This document shows positions 10,329 through 20,535 of a stretch of 64,000 nucleotides of DNA, piece after piece (the stretch's first letter is position 1; each line of letters opens with the position of its first letter). Made by a program: the position numbers and the translations under genes. This DNA comes from Zasmidium citrigriseum (Eukaryota > Ascomycota > Dothideomycetes > Mycosphaerellales > Mycosphaerellaceae). The stretch covers positions 558,001 through 622,000 of the forward strand of contig NHNW01000010.1 of NCBI GenBank assembly GCA_002786025.1, in the 5' to 3' direction. The notes beneath the pieces were generated by a model. The model had not been told where the DNA came from. It saw only the letters and a list, made by a program, of their open reading frames with translations, and did not search any database.

Positions 10329-10607
10329 TCAAGCATCGCCCTCCGGATCTTCCTCTCCATACCTCTCCTCCTCCCTCTGATCCGCCGCACTCTTGTTCGA
10401 CTCCGCAGCCTTATCCTCCTCCATCTTCCGCGTCAAGAACGTATTGATCTCGCCCTGCATCTCCGAAGCTTTGGCACGAAGAGCAGCCAAGTAGGCGGTC
10501 TTATCCTCGACGCTTCCTCCGTCTTTTGGCACAGCTGGCAGTTCCAATGACATCGTCTGCGCCGACGTGGGGGATTTGTAGTTGGCTATGAGTTGCGAAC
10601 CGGACAT
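10329..10607 (-). CDS. GON7: EKC/KEOPS complex subunit Gon7-like
   Basis: Intronless 92-residue acidic protein. Gon7 is the small fungal subunit of KEOPS, the complex that makes the universal t6A37 modification of ANN-decoding tRNAs. The sequence follows the fungal Gon7 plan: a short N-terminal YKSPTS segment, a Pro-containing loop, then DKTAYLAALRAKASEMQGEINTFL forming an amphipathic helix, the MEEDKA motif, and a disordered acidic tail with YGEEDPEGD. Only 122 bases separate its stop from the stop of the converging phosphate transporter. Recognition rests on the helix plus the acidic tail, since the family is short and variable. Confidence 0.8.
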   Translation of the reverse strand: MSGSQLIANYKSPTSAQTMSLELPAVPKDGGSVEDKTAYLAALRAKASEMQGEINTFLTRKMEEDKAAESNKSAADQREEERYGEEDPEGDA

Positions 10608-11105
10608 GTTTGCTCGATTGGGAAGGATGTCGATGGTTTTGTAAGGGAGAAGAAGTCTGGAGGTGTTGTTCTTTAGGCGAGCGGCTAGCGTCGGTCTTGG
10701 CGAGGTTTAATTTGGCAGGTCCGTTAACTCCATGGCTGTTTCTTCGTAACTCCTTTTCCATCAATAACGAAAGCCATTGACGAGGTTTGACGGAGACTCC
10801 ATCACCGTTCAAAGGGCCGTTTTTCCGCCATCAGCTTCAGCTGATGTTCAAAGAACAGGTCGTCAATGTCACCGCAGATGGACTTAATCTGCTATCGCCG
10901 TGCTGTGGTCTTCGAATACTCCGTGACTTTGGGATCCGTGACTTTGGGACAGTCCATGGGGATCACAGCATGTTTGAGTATTGGTCTTCTAAGAGCTGTG
11001 ATCAAACAAAGATAAGTACCTTCACCCACTCCTTTGAAAATCATCTTTACACCAAGATCCAATACTACTCGACTTTCTCACCATCAAACATTGGCTCGAT
11101 CAATC
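10608..11105. promoter_or_regulatory. Divergent promoter region, GON7 / MDR oxidoreductase
   Basis: 498 bases between divergent starts. It carries a 15-bp tandem duplication (10921-10950). No other motif stands out. Confidence 0.4.
10921..10950. repeat. 15-bp tandem duplication
   Basis: CCGTGACTTTGGGAT is followed immediately by a copy differing only in the last base (CCGTGACTTTGGGAC). Confidence 0.8.
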
Positions 11106-12490
11106 ATGGCAGGTACTATGGACGGGCAGGGTGATCTGCCAAAGACTATGAAAGGTCAGTGTAATGGTCTATTTTCAGTCGAGCTCACTCGTGGCTTCAT
11201 TTGATTGCTCAGATGGCATTTGAATTGCAGCCTCGATGGACTCATTCGCAGCTTTAGTTGTGGACTCAGTCCCAACTTCAGTTGTGGACTCACTTCCAAC
11301 TACGTGATTACGGATAGCCTCTGACTGATCAACAGCACTCGTACTCGAGCACACTTCCAAGCCCCCAACGATCGAGACCGTCGAGACGCCTCAGCCGACT
11401 CTGGGAAGCGCGGTCGTTCGTGTGTTGAACTCCAAGGTCATCAGCTACACACGGGAAGTTGCGAGTGGGTCACGCGTGCTATGATTCGATAGACCTCCAG
11501 CTAACAGTATGGGTAGACGGCACACGCAACTACCAGTTTCCAATGCCTCTTATCCCCGGCTTCTCGGCAATTGGCAGAGTCACAGCTGTTGGACCGGACG
11601 CAACAAAGATCAAACCAGGCCAGCTTGTTTACGTCGACTGTACTGTCCGATCTCGTGACAATCCTTCGGATGTCTTCCTCGCCGGCGTTGCTGATGGATA
11701 CACCCCTGGTTCCAAGAAACTTATGAGGGATGTCTGGCGGAATTGGACATACGCCGAATACTGCAGGACTCCTATTGAAAACCTCGCGGTCCTTGAAGAG
11801 AGCCGTCTGCTGGGGAGCCCTAGTGATGGCGGTCTAGGCTATGCGATTGAGGACCTGTCCTTCATTTCAACATTGCTTGTTGCTTACGGTGGACTCAAGG
11901 ACATCGAATTGCAAGCTGGTCAGACCATAATCGTAGCTCCGGCAACTGGTCCCTTTGGTGGAGCCGGTGTTCTGGTTGCTTTGGCTATGGGTGCACGAGT
12001 GATCGCCATGGGCCGCAACACGTCTTCTCTGGCCAAGCTCAAAGCATCTGTCCCGACTCCTGGCCTTGTGGAAACGGTCCAGATCACTGGTGATGTCAAG
12101 GCGGAGAACGAGGCACTCTTGAAGTTTGGACAAAGCGATGCGTTCTTCGACATTGGCCCTCCAGAGGCCTACAAGAGCACTCATCTTAAGTCCGCCATCC
12201 TTTCTCTGCGACATGGCGCTCGGATCAGTCTCATGGGTGGCTATCGCGAAGACGTTGCCATTCCCCATGTTGTCGTCATGCACAAGAACATGCAACTGCG
12301 CGGCAAGTGGATGTACGAAAGGAGCGATATTGGAGATCTTATCAAATTGGTCGAGCATGGTATGTTGAAGCTCGGTGAGGCAGGAGGATCTCGCACGTTT
12401 GGGCGATACCCACTCGAGCAGTGGAAAGAAGCTTGGGACAAGGCTGCTGAGCACACTGGGTTGGGAGATCAAGTTCTCATTCAGCCATAA
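11106..12490 (+). CDS. Medium-chain dehydrogenase/reductase (zinc-type alcohol dehydrogenase-like)
   Basis: NAD(P)H-dependent MDR oxidoreductase of the fungal group usually named alcohol dehydrogenase; substrate unknown. Three exons (11106-11154, 11336-11464, 11517-12490) give 383 residues. The first exon encodes 16 residues; its last Met (11148) may be the true start because relatives begin MKAxVF. The GroES-like N-domain has IPGFSAIGRVTAVGPDA and GQLVYVD. The Rossmann part has VAPATGPFGGAGVLVALAMGARVIA. The catalytic-zinc Cys/His pair of classic ADH is not evident, so this is probably a non-zinc or quinone-reductase-like MDR. Intron 1 is long for this window (181 nt) and contains a tandem repeat. 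Intron 2 uses GTGGGT, giving TREVANGTR as in relatives. Confidence 0.88.
11256..11303. repeat. Two 24-bp tandem units inside MDR intron 1
   Basis: AGTTGTGGACTCAGTCCCAA (with four more bases) at 11256-11279 is repeated with a few changes at 11280-11303. A weaker related GGACTCATTC lies just before. The repeat sits wholly inside the 181-nt first intron. Confidence 0.75.
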
Positions 12491-12662
12491 GATTGATCAA
12501 CAATTCACCACCTTAGCTATCAACGAGGCAGCTAGCAGGAGCTCTGTTCGATCCTACGTTCTGACTCATCTCGCCAGAGCTTTAATCATGGAACAGCTCC
12601 CTCAGACCTATAGCATCTTGGGGGAGACAACATCAAACAAAATAAGCTGACACCTTTCCAGG

Positions 12663-13314
12663 ATGGCCACGATCAGGACGGCACCACGTTCATGGCGGCA
12701 TGAAGACAACACAGGCCACTACGTCATCTCGACATCCATCCAACTGCTCGATCGGGACTTTATCACAAGATCCTTCGGGACCGAAGACATGTATTGGGCG
12801 AAGCCATTGACGCCTGAGCAGCTGGAGCTTACATTGAGCCAATCCCTGACCTTTGGTCTGTACAAGTCAATGCCTCCGTCGAAGAAACGCGACGGATCAC
12901 CATCCTCACCCAGGACACCTTCGCCCACGTTGGAGACTGAGACCGATGAGGATATCGGGCAGATAGGGCTCGCTCGTTTCGTGACCGATCATGTTACGTT
13001 TGTGTACATCTCAGACGTGTATATTGTGAGAGATCAACGAGGGAAAGGGCTTGGTATGTGGTTCTCGAGGCCTCGCTTTTGGCTTCGTCCATTCATTGGA
13101 TCCATCAATGGCTTCGTGCTAACTGTCGACAGGGAGATGGCTCATGGCCTGCTGCAAGGAAGTTCTTCAAGACATGCCCATGTTGAGGAGAGTGATCCTC
13201 TTGACCAGCTCGAAGGCAACGCAGGAGTTCTATGCTCAAGAACTGGGCATGTGGGATACCCGAGAAGAAGGAGGTCTCGTAACGATGACGAGAAAGGCGT
13301 ACGGGACTTCTTAA
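12663..13314 (+). CDS. GNAT-family N-acetyltransferase
   Basis: Acetyl-CoA-dependent N-acetyltransferase of unknown acceptor. Two exons (12663-13053, 13133-13314) encode 190 residues. The core is visible: IGLARFVTDHVTFVYISDVYI (beta-3/beta-4), then the acetyl-CoA pyrophosphate loop RDQRGKGLGRW reading across the intron, and a C-terminal strand with residues for the AT fold (RVILLTSSKATQEFYAQELGM). A Ser/Pro/Thr-rich acidic loop near residues 75-100 is extra to the minimal fold. The 79-nt intron has a GTATGT donor and GCTAAC branch motif; splicing restores the Gly-x-Gly loop, which strongly supports it. It starts 172 bases after the MDR gene on the same strand, but co-regulation is not shown. 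Confidence 0.88.
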
Positions 13315-14298
13315 TGATCGTCGGGATGATGATACATCTCTGCAGGAGCGATTGTCGTTTCAAGCTGGCTTGCAAAGTCCCGGTGTTGGCTTTGGTGAAG
13401 TCGGCACTCTGATTTGTTCGCAATGGACCTATAGACGAAGCTGTAGTTGAGCTCACATCGGAGTCGGCTCGCCAAAATTAATGCTTTCGATGGCTTGCTT
13501 CAGTGGGCTATGGCAAAGCGAGAGTTCCCGTGATGCTGGATCATTGAACTCTGCCGAGGTCGCCAGCACGGGCCTCACCACATGGTGGAAAGCTGGGACG
13601 GAGAAGACGACGAAACAACAATATGCCCTATCTTCTGGCGCAACCTGTTCGGCATCCGCTGATGTTTCAATGATGAAGGAAGGAGCAGGCCGTGGGAAGT
13701 TAGGATCGAAGGAAGAAGGATCAATCCTGGCGGCGGCGGAAGGCAGGGCAATTGCGGAAAGACCCTTGACGATGAAGGAGGCTTTTGCGAACTCTCCTAA
13801 CCATCCTCGGGAACTTCAACGACGCGTTCTCAGCTTCTGTTCTGGCACATGAGCTGTCGGTGCCTGTCTCGTCTGAACTCATGCCGCCGCCTAGCCCGCT
13901 GGACTGAATTGCCACACGGCCCCAACGTCCTTCGTCTTTCAGCTGTTGATCGTCGCAAAGTCAACTGCTGACAGCAACTCCAGCGCCGCTCAGTCAGACT
14001 GCTGAATCGCTGAAGCCAGTAAATCTTCGTGGCCCGGTAATCGACAAGGAACCAAAGGACCGTGGTGCTGACGAGGAGCCATAGAGTTCTCTTCGTGCCG
14101 TGCTCAGTACCCAATGGAGCGCACGATCGCGTGGAACCAACGTGGTCTTTGACTCTCGAAACAACTCATCGGCTGAAGTGGTAACAGCGTTATAAAGGGA
14201 GTGTACGTCGTGCCTTCGTGAGACGGAAAGTTGATCCTCCCCGACTTCAACATTTCTTAACAGCTGCAATCTACACCTCGAACAAATTCATCTTCAAC
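13315..14298. other. Intergenic region with no confident gene
   Basis: Frames on both strands (for example 13481-13852 plus, 13830-14114 minus) lack family resemblance and overlap one another. The right end must be the promoter of the small gene at 14299. Confidence 0.45.
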
Positions 14299-14603
14299 AT
14301 GTTGGGACCGTGCGCAGTGGTACCTTTCGACGAACAAGCCTACTGGATCGAGCGCTATGGCGGCCAAAAAGCATACCGAGACTACACCAGGTAATCTAGT
14401 CGTTAAGATTGTTCCCTAATCGCCCACTGACAGCTTCCAGACAACCTCACCACAAAGTCGAATCCTCAAGAACTCCAAGCTCCTCCAAATCGTCTGTCAA
14501 GACTTCTAGCAGCAGCAAGAAATCGTCCAAGTCGTTCTTCGGCAAGACCATGTCCAGAGTCTTCTCTCGAAGGAGCAGTTACGACAGCATCGACTCGTCG
14601 TGA
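14299..14603 (+). CDS. Small Ser/Lys-rich protein of unknown function
   Basis: Not recognised. Two exons (14299-14390 and 14441-14603, 50-nt intron with GTAATC donor) give 84 residues. The N-terminal 30 residues are ordered in character (Pro, Trp, Tyr-rich: FDEQAYWIERYGGQKAYRDY). The rest is a basic, almost pure Ser/Lys/Arg region ending SRRSSYDSIDSS. The tail resembles in character, not in sequence, the basic Ser-rich tail of the DUF3602 protein at 54118. It has no signal peptide and no cysteines beyond the N-terminus. The alternative acceptor at 14433 leads to an early stop, so the one at 14440 is preferred. Coding status rests on clean splice sites and a biased but coherent composition. 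Confidence 0.6.
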
Positions 14604-15398
14604 GTCGAACCACTCGATCATGACACTGTCTCTCGTTCGCAGTCGCGAAAGCCGGACGACGAACAAGTCTGGAACCAATCTCGACCGGTTGGCGTACGCT
14701 GCTGAGAGGAGAATGCCTTCCACGATTTCCATACCCTGGCTTTGATACGTCACAAGCACAGAATATTTCTATCGTACGGCCGACTTTCAATCGAGATCGC
14801 ATATGTATTTGTCGACGGTGTTGGGCGTTTTGGATGGACCAGATACCCAGGAGAACAGAATGGCGCTGGCGGGGAAACGTCGTTTCATTTGTACGTTAAG
14901 AGATCAAACACCGACGATATATCTTATATGTCTTCTTACCCCTGCATTGATTTGGTTGGCAATACTACACGCATGCCTCGTGGCAGCGCCTGGATCTTAG
15001 AAAGTCATGCAGCGGGTCGCCATCCTGTCGATGGAGAGAAAAAGGCCGATGCGTCCACAAGACATTTCGGGGGAAGACTTTCTCCTAGATCGATTGGAAT
15101 ACCGCGTGTGCGGCTCGGTGGATTCCTCGCGGCTGCAGACACGGCACAGCCATACTTCGATGTCGAAAAATGGGTCTGGCTACATTCCATCATGATGTGG
15201 ACTTCCGACAGGTCGTCATAGTGGTTGCTCCTCCTCCATCCCGCTGTCATGCAAGCATTCCAATGGTAGCCAGACTCCCTCGCTGCCGCTATCCGGCACG
15301 GCTTCAGAGGCATACAGCACAACAGCAATTTTCATCCTCATTCGCATGCGGCTCTGATCTGTACAGAACTTAACGGCCTCTTGAACATCACATCAGAC
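14604..15398. other. Intergenic region upstream of the PAN-stalk gene
   Basis: A 480-base open frame (14742-15221, plus) lies here but shows no recognisable domain and has antisense competitors. I treat it as non-coding. The region should include the promoter of the gene at 15399. Confidence 0.4.
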
Positions 15399-17174
15399 AT
15401 GAGAACGAGCAGCGCACTTTCACTACTTCTGACGCTGTTCACCTCTGCTCTCGCTCAGAACAACTTCCAATGCGTAAGAATGATGGATGAGCTGTGGATT
15501 GGCCGATTCTGACTTTTACAGCCCCGAGACGATAGAACCGTCGTCACCGATGCCAATGGCGAGCAGTATATCATAGGCTGCCGCGATGACACTTACCCAG
15601 GATCGAATGCGAATGAAAGAGCCGCCGACAGTTTCAATGACTGTTTTTCCATTTGTAAGTCATTCTGATGAATACCTAAACAATTGATGAATCGTCTAAC
15701 AGAACAGGCTCTTCTTCGCCTACTACATGTGGCGGTTTCACTTACGTTGGAGGCAGCAACGGGTTGGGATCGGGCATTTGCTATCTGAAGCCAGCGCAAA
15801 ATCCCTCGTACTTCGCAGGCAACACCGACGCCTCGTTCGTTGGAGCGATCAACATGCGATACTAGTACTACATCTCCACACAGCATCACCGCGTGCCAAA
15901 CGATCGCTGACATACTTCCAGTCAAGGTCCTACTGCTGCGTCCACAGGGGCAGCGCCCGAGGAGACTTTTACTTGTCCAGCGAACGATGGACAAGTCATT
16001 CGTGACCTGTCTGGTGTCCAATACGTTCTGGGCTGCTTCCAGGACACCCTTGGTGGCTCTTTTGCGAACCAACAAGTGAGCAATGGTTTCGATGGCTGCT
16101 TCTACTTTTGGTAAGGCATGCGGTCGATGAGAACCATGGGGAGACAGATGCTGATATCTCAAAGCTCGAACAATATTCTTGGCCAATGCAGCTACTTCAC
16201 ATTCGTTGGGTGAGCAAGTTCCTGCGAGTCGATAATGGATTTGGCTAACATGACATTAGATCTGCCTCGTCGGTACAAGGGGTAGGAACCTGTTGGTGTA
16301 AGTGCAATGTCACTCAGACTTCTTGCGGTGCGAGCTGCTGATATTCTTGCCTTGCTAGTCAAACTGGGCTCCAGGGCTTCCTTTACCGGCAACAGCAATT
16401 CATGGGTGGGAGCGATTCAACTTGACAGCTATGGGGGAGCTGCTATTACTTGGCCGAGTACTGTGAGTACAGAAGAGCCCCAGCATATCGAGCAGGAGCT
16501 TACTGGGAACAGACTGCAACCCCAACTGTCACGCTGTCGAGACGACAAGCGCAGGCTCTCTCGACAGTTTACTATACGGTGAGGAGATTTTCGAGACTTT
16601 GTTGAGGGATATGTGCTGATAAGCGGCCAGACGGTCCAATATGTGACTGCTACAGTGGTTACTAGCTATCCGGTCACTGCGACAAGTATTTCAACACGTC
16701 TGGTCACTTACACGTCCAGCCTGACCGTGACTGCGACACGGATCACTACGCTTCCAGGTAGGCGGCCTAGATTGTGTCCAGAGGGATAATCGAGCTGACT
16801 TCTGCCAGACGTCACAACAACTCTGCAGTTGACATCGATTGTACCCACGACCGTAAGGAATCAACCTCGTAGAGCAGTCGAATAAATGCTGATCCGTATC
16901 CAGGTCGTGACGACGCAAATCTACACGACTGTGATATCGACACTTACCACATTGCAACTCACTACTGTCGTGCCGACAACTGTGGTCACCACTCGGTTTG
17001 TCGAGCCCTCAAAGATCCTTCTCCTTTCTTCTGCTAATGAGACGCAGATTCGGAACGACAGTTCAAGTGACTACCATTGTCAATACGCAGACTACCACGA
17101 TCATACCGGTAGTCACAGTGACGCCAACCACTGTCTTTGGGCAGACTATCACCGTCACTCCGTCGTTTGGCTGA
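15399..17174 (+). CDS. Secreted two-module PAN/apple-like protein with Val/Thr-rich stalk
   Basis: Twelve exons (15399-15473, 15522-15654, 15708-15864, 15922-16110, 16165-16209, 16260-16297, 16359-16462, 16513-16578, 16631-16757, 16809-16852, 16904-16995, 17048-17174) encode 398 residues. Residues 1-19 are a signal peptide (LLLTLFTSALA). Two Cys-rich modules follow, each with the layout of fungal PAN/apple-like domains: a CRDD or CFQD start, a DCFSIC or GCFYFC motif, a GGFTYVGG or SYFTFVGS core, and a closing IC/TC-aromatic-x-K segment. From about residue 245 the protein is nearly all Thr, Val, Ser and Ile, a likely O-mannosylated stalk. No GPI-anchor signal is obvious at the end. Such proteins are extracellular or wall-associated and may bind carbohydrate or protein. 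The function is unknown, and exon borders in the stalk are less certain than in the modules. Confidence 0.78.
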
Positions 17175-17574
17175 AGTGAAGTCTGGACTGAGTCGAAGAG
17201 GTGAGAAGGATGAGCTGCCGAGAAGGAAATGTGAGCTGGTATATGAGTACACGAAAATTTGAATGGCATCTTTGAGCAAAGCAACATAGTAGGTAGTAAT
17301 GACGAAGCGAAATGGCAATTGATCAATCGTTGTGTTGTGAGAGAGTGTCGTCAAAGTGATCCCGTGATTTGTGGGGCCGGCGCCTCGGCAACTGCCGGCA
17401 TTTGCGCTAGCGTCCTAGCGCCCTGTGGGGGCTCCAGCCGATCTTTCGAGATTCCGTCTGTGCTCTTCACAAACAACCTCTTTGTTGTTGCTCTCAGACA
17501 AGAGGCTCTGGCAGCCATTCTTACCAAAAGCGACAACCGTTCGACTCCATCCGCTCTACATTCCCACCAGCATC
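17175..17574. promoter_or_regulatory. SUS1 upstream region
   Basis: 400 bases between two plus-strand genes. The 17505-17574 part is C-rich leader-like sequence. No gene seen. Confidence 0.4.
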
Positions 17575-17973
17575 ATGGCCGGCGACGACAAAAAAGTCGC
17601 CGTCAACGGCAACACCAACGGCTTCGACCCATCAACGCAGGACCAAATCACCTTGGCCATCCTCCAGAACGGCGGCGTCAAACGCATCCAGACCGGCTTC
17701 CAGCAGCGACTCGACGAGGCTGGATGGTCAGAGAACCTGCGCAGCTACGTGACACAGCTGTTCCGAAGCGGCGAGGCCCAGACGTACGACGAGGCACTGA
17801 GCAAAGTGAAAGAGCATGTGAGGGTTCAGCCTTTGGACGAGGAGGGACGGGCGGTTGTTACTACGAATGGTGCTGGTGGACCGGATCTTGTCATTCCGTC
17901 TGAGGTTGCTAAGGATGCGGCTGAGGTTGTGAAGAAGGAGTTGGCGAAGGTTGTGAAGGTTGATACGAAGTGA
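17575..17973 (+). CDS. SUS1: SAGA/TREX-2 subunit Sus1 (ENY2 family)
   Basis: Small nuclear protein shared by the SAGA deubiquitinase module and the TREX-2 mRNA-export complex. Intronless here, 132 residues. The ENY2 helical core is clear: an ITLAIL helix, then GGVKRIQTGFQQRLDEAGW (family pattern with Arg-Leu then Gly-Trp), LRSYVTQLFRSG, and TYDEALSKVKEHV. The fungal C-terminal extension continues with PDLVIPSEVAKDAAEVVKKE. The start at 17575 is chosen because it gives the family N-terminus; the frame is open upstream to 17425. The 5' half is C-rich and the 3' half G/T-rich, a sharp composition switch. Confidence 0.85.
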   Translation: MAGDDKKVAVNGNTNGFDPSTQDQITLAILQNGGVKRIQTGFQQRLDEAGWSENLRSYVTQLFRSGEAQTYDEALSKVKEHVRVQPLDEEGRAVVTTNGAGGPDLVIPSEVAKDAAEVVKKELAKVVKVDTK

Positions 17974-18999
17974 GAGGGCGGGCAGGACTTATCTCAGCGC
18001 CTCTCTTGCGTTGTGTGCCATTCTGGGGCGTGGCTTGAGTGCGAACTGGCCATCTTCCTGCGGAGATTGATTGCGCCGTCTTGTACGCACGAACGGGACG
18101 TCGCTCATCGTGGCTCACTTCGACCGACATCCATACGTCGACTGGGCATTCTTGGAAGGATCGAGGACTGCGAAATCTTTTGAGCATGACGGACCAGGAC
18201 ATACTGCAGGATTCCAGCCAAGAGATATCGGCGCTTGGCTAGCCGTACGACGGAGTCCGTCTCTGGAGTCCGTTTCTCATACGCACGAAGAGCAGTTCAA
18301 GGATTGGCACAGCGGGGATTTTTCAGCAACGGACGCCGATGTCAAAGTACAACGCTGGGCAGTGCAAATATGAAGGATCGACTTCGCACAACACAGTGTT
18401 TTGGGAGGGCACAGAGTTGTATGACGTATACGCAGAGAGCACGTGTATTCCAGAAGCGTGTGAGATACGCATACGCAAACGATCTTGGGATCGGATGAGA
18501 GTATAGAATTGAGTTGCGTATGGACGCGCAATCGAAGCAGCTCCCGCGGCGATGAGGTGCCACTAAATCCGTCATGCCATTGGAATCGCAAAGGGCATGG
18601 AAAACAGTGCCTTCAGACGTTAGATCCAAGTTGCCATTTGGGTTCCCATTCTCCGTTGTTGCGTCGTAGACTAGGCCGCTCAATAGGCTATTAGGACATG
18701 GATAGGCATGTTCGCATAAACGAGAATAGTAGTCGATGTTCCAGGGTGCTTCTGCGCTTGGTAATGCGAGGAGCAGGGAAGAGAGGTGAGGTCAGCAGAG
18801 GTTGGGTGATTGCGTCGTCAAGCCAGCCACGGAGGGCAGAAATGTCACCGCGGATGAGAGCGGCGGTAGCGGAAGGCGTCCATAGCACCAACGGCAGAAA
18901 GTCTGGGCACGTCATGGCAGCGCTTGGGGGCTAGCGGCGATCAGTTCACGACGTTCTGCAGCAGACATCGACCGCATTGCAGCAGAGAGTCCCACCACC
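17974..18999. other. 1-kb intergenic region
   Basis: Between two plus-strand genes. Short frames only, none convincing. The right end carries the promoter of the hydrolase gene. Confidence 0.45.
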
Positions 19000-20535
19000 A
19001 TGGCTTTGTTCCCGCCCCTTCGCCGTGGCCGCTGGTCCCTTAAATGGGTCCTGCTATCCCTCGCCGGCCTGTACTTCGTCGTCTGCCTGCTGCTGGACAT
19101 GCCCTTCTTCAGTTCCAAGCTGCCGCGCTACAGCGGCGAATTCGACGTCGGCGTGGTTGACATCGAAGCCCCCTGCGAGAAGAGACGTTTCAGCGATGCC
19201 GTCTACAGAGATACCCGCGAGCCAGCCTTACAACTCGACACCGTCCTCTTCTCCCTCTACTATCCCTCCGTCCCTGGCGCAGCCTCGCGCGCACCGCACC
19301 ACCCCTGGATCTCGAAGCCGCTGTCTCTAACCGCGGAAGGCTACGCACGCTTTGCAAAGATCAATAACTTTATCACGAATAATGTTTTTACTTTTGCCCT
19401 CTGGACCCTTTGTGGCAGCACCAAGATCCCTGCGAATGTTGATGTGCCGTTGCACGGGACCGTCAAGAACTACCACGAGAACGAAGCACCCTACCTAGAC
19501 TACGATTCCGAACATCCACTCGACGACTATGGCCTGCCGCAGTTCCCTGTCATTGTGTTTAGCCATGGCTTTGCTTCCAGTCGTACCAGCTATACACAAT
19601 ACTGCGGCGAACTTGCGTCGCGTGGGTTCATCGTTGCCGCGATTGAGCATCGCGATGGATCTGGACCGGGCAGTGTGATCATGGACAAGACTGGCCCGAG
19701 AACGTTCTTCCACGTGAACGCCGACATGCTCGATCCCACTCCCGAAACGGCAGACTTCAAGGCTATGCAGTTGGCCATGCGACAGGCAGAAGTGGAAGAG
19801 ACAGTGCGAGTGCTGCGAATGATCAACAATGGACACGGTGCGGAAGTTTACAAGAGCAATCCTCGTTCTGAGGGACAAGATCTGGCAGAGTTCAAGGGGA
19901 GATTGATGACGGACAGAATGGTGGTGGGAGGACATTCGTTCGGTGCGACGCTTGCGCTACAGACACTGAAGGGTGCGCCTTATACAACGCTGCCTTTCGT
20001 AGGCGCCGTGGTTCTGGACCCAGGCAAGCATTCTGGACCTCTTAATGACGATATCGATGTCCCAATCATCATTGTCAACTCCCAATCGTGGTCGGCCAAG
20101 CACACAATCTTCCACGGACGACCGCACTTCTCAGTCGTCAAGGACCTGGTGCGCAAGGTCATCGACGAGAAGAAGAAGTTCGCATGGTTCACCACCGCCA
20201 AAGGCACGACTCACCCCTCTGTGACGGACGCGCCTCTCATCGAGCCGATGCTACTTTCGTGGACGACTGGCTCGACAATCAATGCAAGAGAAGGGGTTCT
20301 GCAATACGTGAAAATCACCCGACAGTTCATGCATTTTCTGGAAGAAGGACATCGTCAGAGCATATTGAAAGAAGAGATTACACATCCGGAGTACGACTCG
20401 GAGCCAGTGAGAGGCTACAGTCCGGTTGTGTCGAAGTACTGGCAGATTCACATGGCGCCTTCAACGGCATGCCCCGCTCCTGGTTACTGCGGGCTTGACG
20501 ATCTGGATGACATGGATGAGGATCCTAAGAAGTGA
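19000..20535 (+). CDS. Platelet-activating-factor acetylhydrolase-like lipase (PLA2G7 family)
   Basis: Serine hydrolase of the intracellular/plasma PAF-acetylhydrolase fold, which releases short or oxidised acyl chains from phospholipids. Intronless, 511 residues. An N-terminal hydrophobic segment (about residues 17-33, LLSLAGLYFVVCLLLDM) after basic residues suggests a signal anchor. The fold is seen from FPVIVFSHGFASSRTSYTQ (oxyanion region), through ELASRGFIVAAIEHRDGSG, to the nucleophile elbow VVGGHSFGAT with Ser313, then VVLDPG with Asp340 and GTTHPSVTDA with His405 as the likely triad. An acidic tail ends the protein. Length fits the membrane-anchored fungal members. Natural substrate is unknown. 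Confidence 0.9.
   Translation: MALFPPLRRGRWSLKWVLLSLAGLYFVVCLLLDMPFFSSKLPRYSGEFDVGVVDIEAPCEKRRFSDAVYRDTREPALQLDTVLFSLYYPSVPGAASRAPHHPWISKPLSLTAEGYARFAKINNFITNNVFTFALWTLCGSTKIPANVDVPLHGTVKNYHENEAPYLDYDSEHPLDDYGLPQFPVIVFSHGFASSRTSYTQYCGELASRGFIVAAIEHRDGSGPGSVIMDKTGPRTFFHVNADMLDPTPETADFKAMQLAMRQAEVEETVRVLRMINNGHGAEVYKSNPRSEGQDLAEFKGRLMTDRMVVGGHSFGATLALQTLKGAPYTTLPFVGAVVLDPGKHSGPLNDDIDVPIIIVNSQSWSAKHTIFHGRPHFSVVKDLVRKVIDEKKKFAWFTTAKGTTHPSVTDAPLIEPMLLSWTTGSTINAREGVLQYVKITRQFMHFLEEGHRQSILKEEITHPEYDSEPVRGYSPVVSKYWQIHMAPSTACPAPGYCGLDDLDDMDEDPKK

Noticed and set aside
11175..11360. Minus-strand 61-codon frame with a Glu-Ser-Thr-Thr repeat
   Set aside because: It lies inside intron 1 and exon 2 of the MDR gene on the other strand, and its repeat is explained by the tandem 24-mers in that intron.
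11461..11516. GC donor (GCGAGT) for MDR intron 2
   Set aside because: A GT donor (GTGGGT at 11465) four bases on gives the correct phase and the family sequence TREVANGTR, so no unusual splice site is needed.
13481..13852. 123-codon plus-strand frame after the GNAT gene
   Set aside because: Low-complexity Ala/Ser/Gly composition, no homology recognised, antisense competitors.
14742..15221. 159-codon plus-strand frame
   Set aside because: No domain, no signal peptide, heavy overlap with antisense frames and poor context; judged chance.
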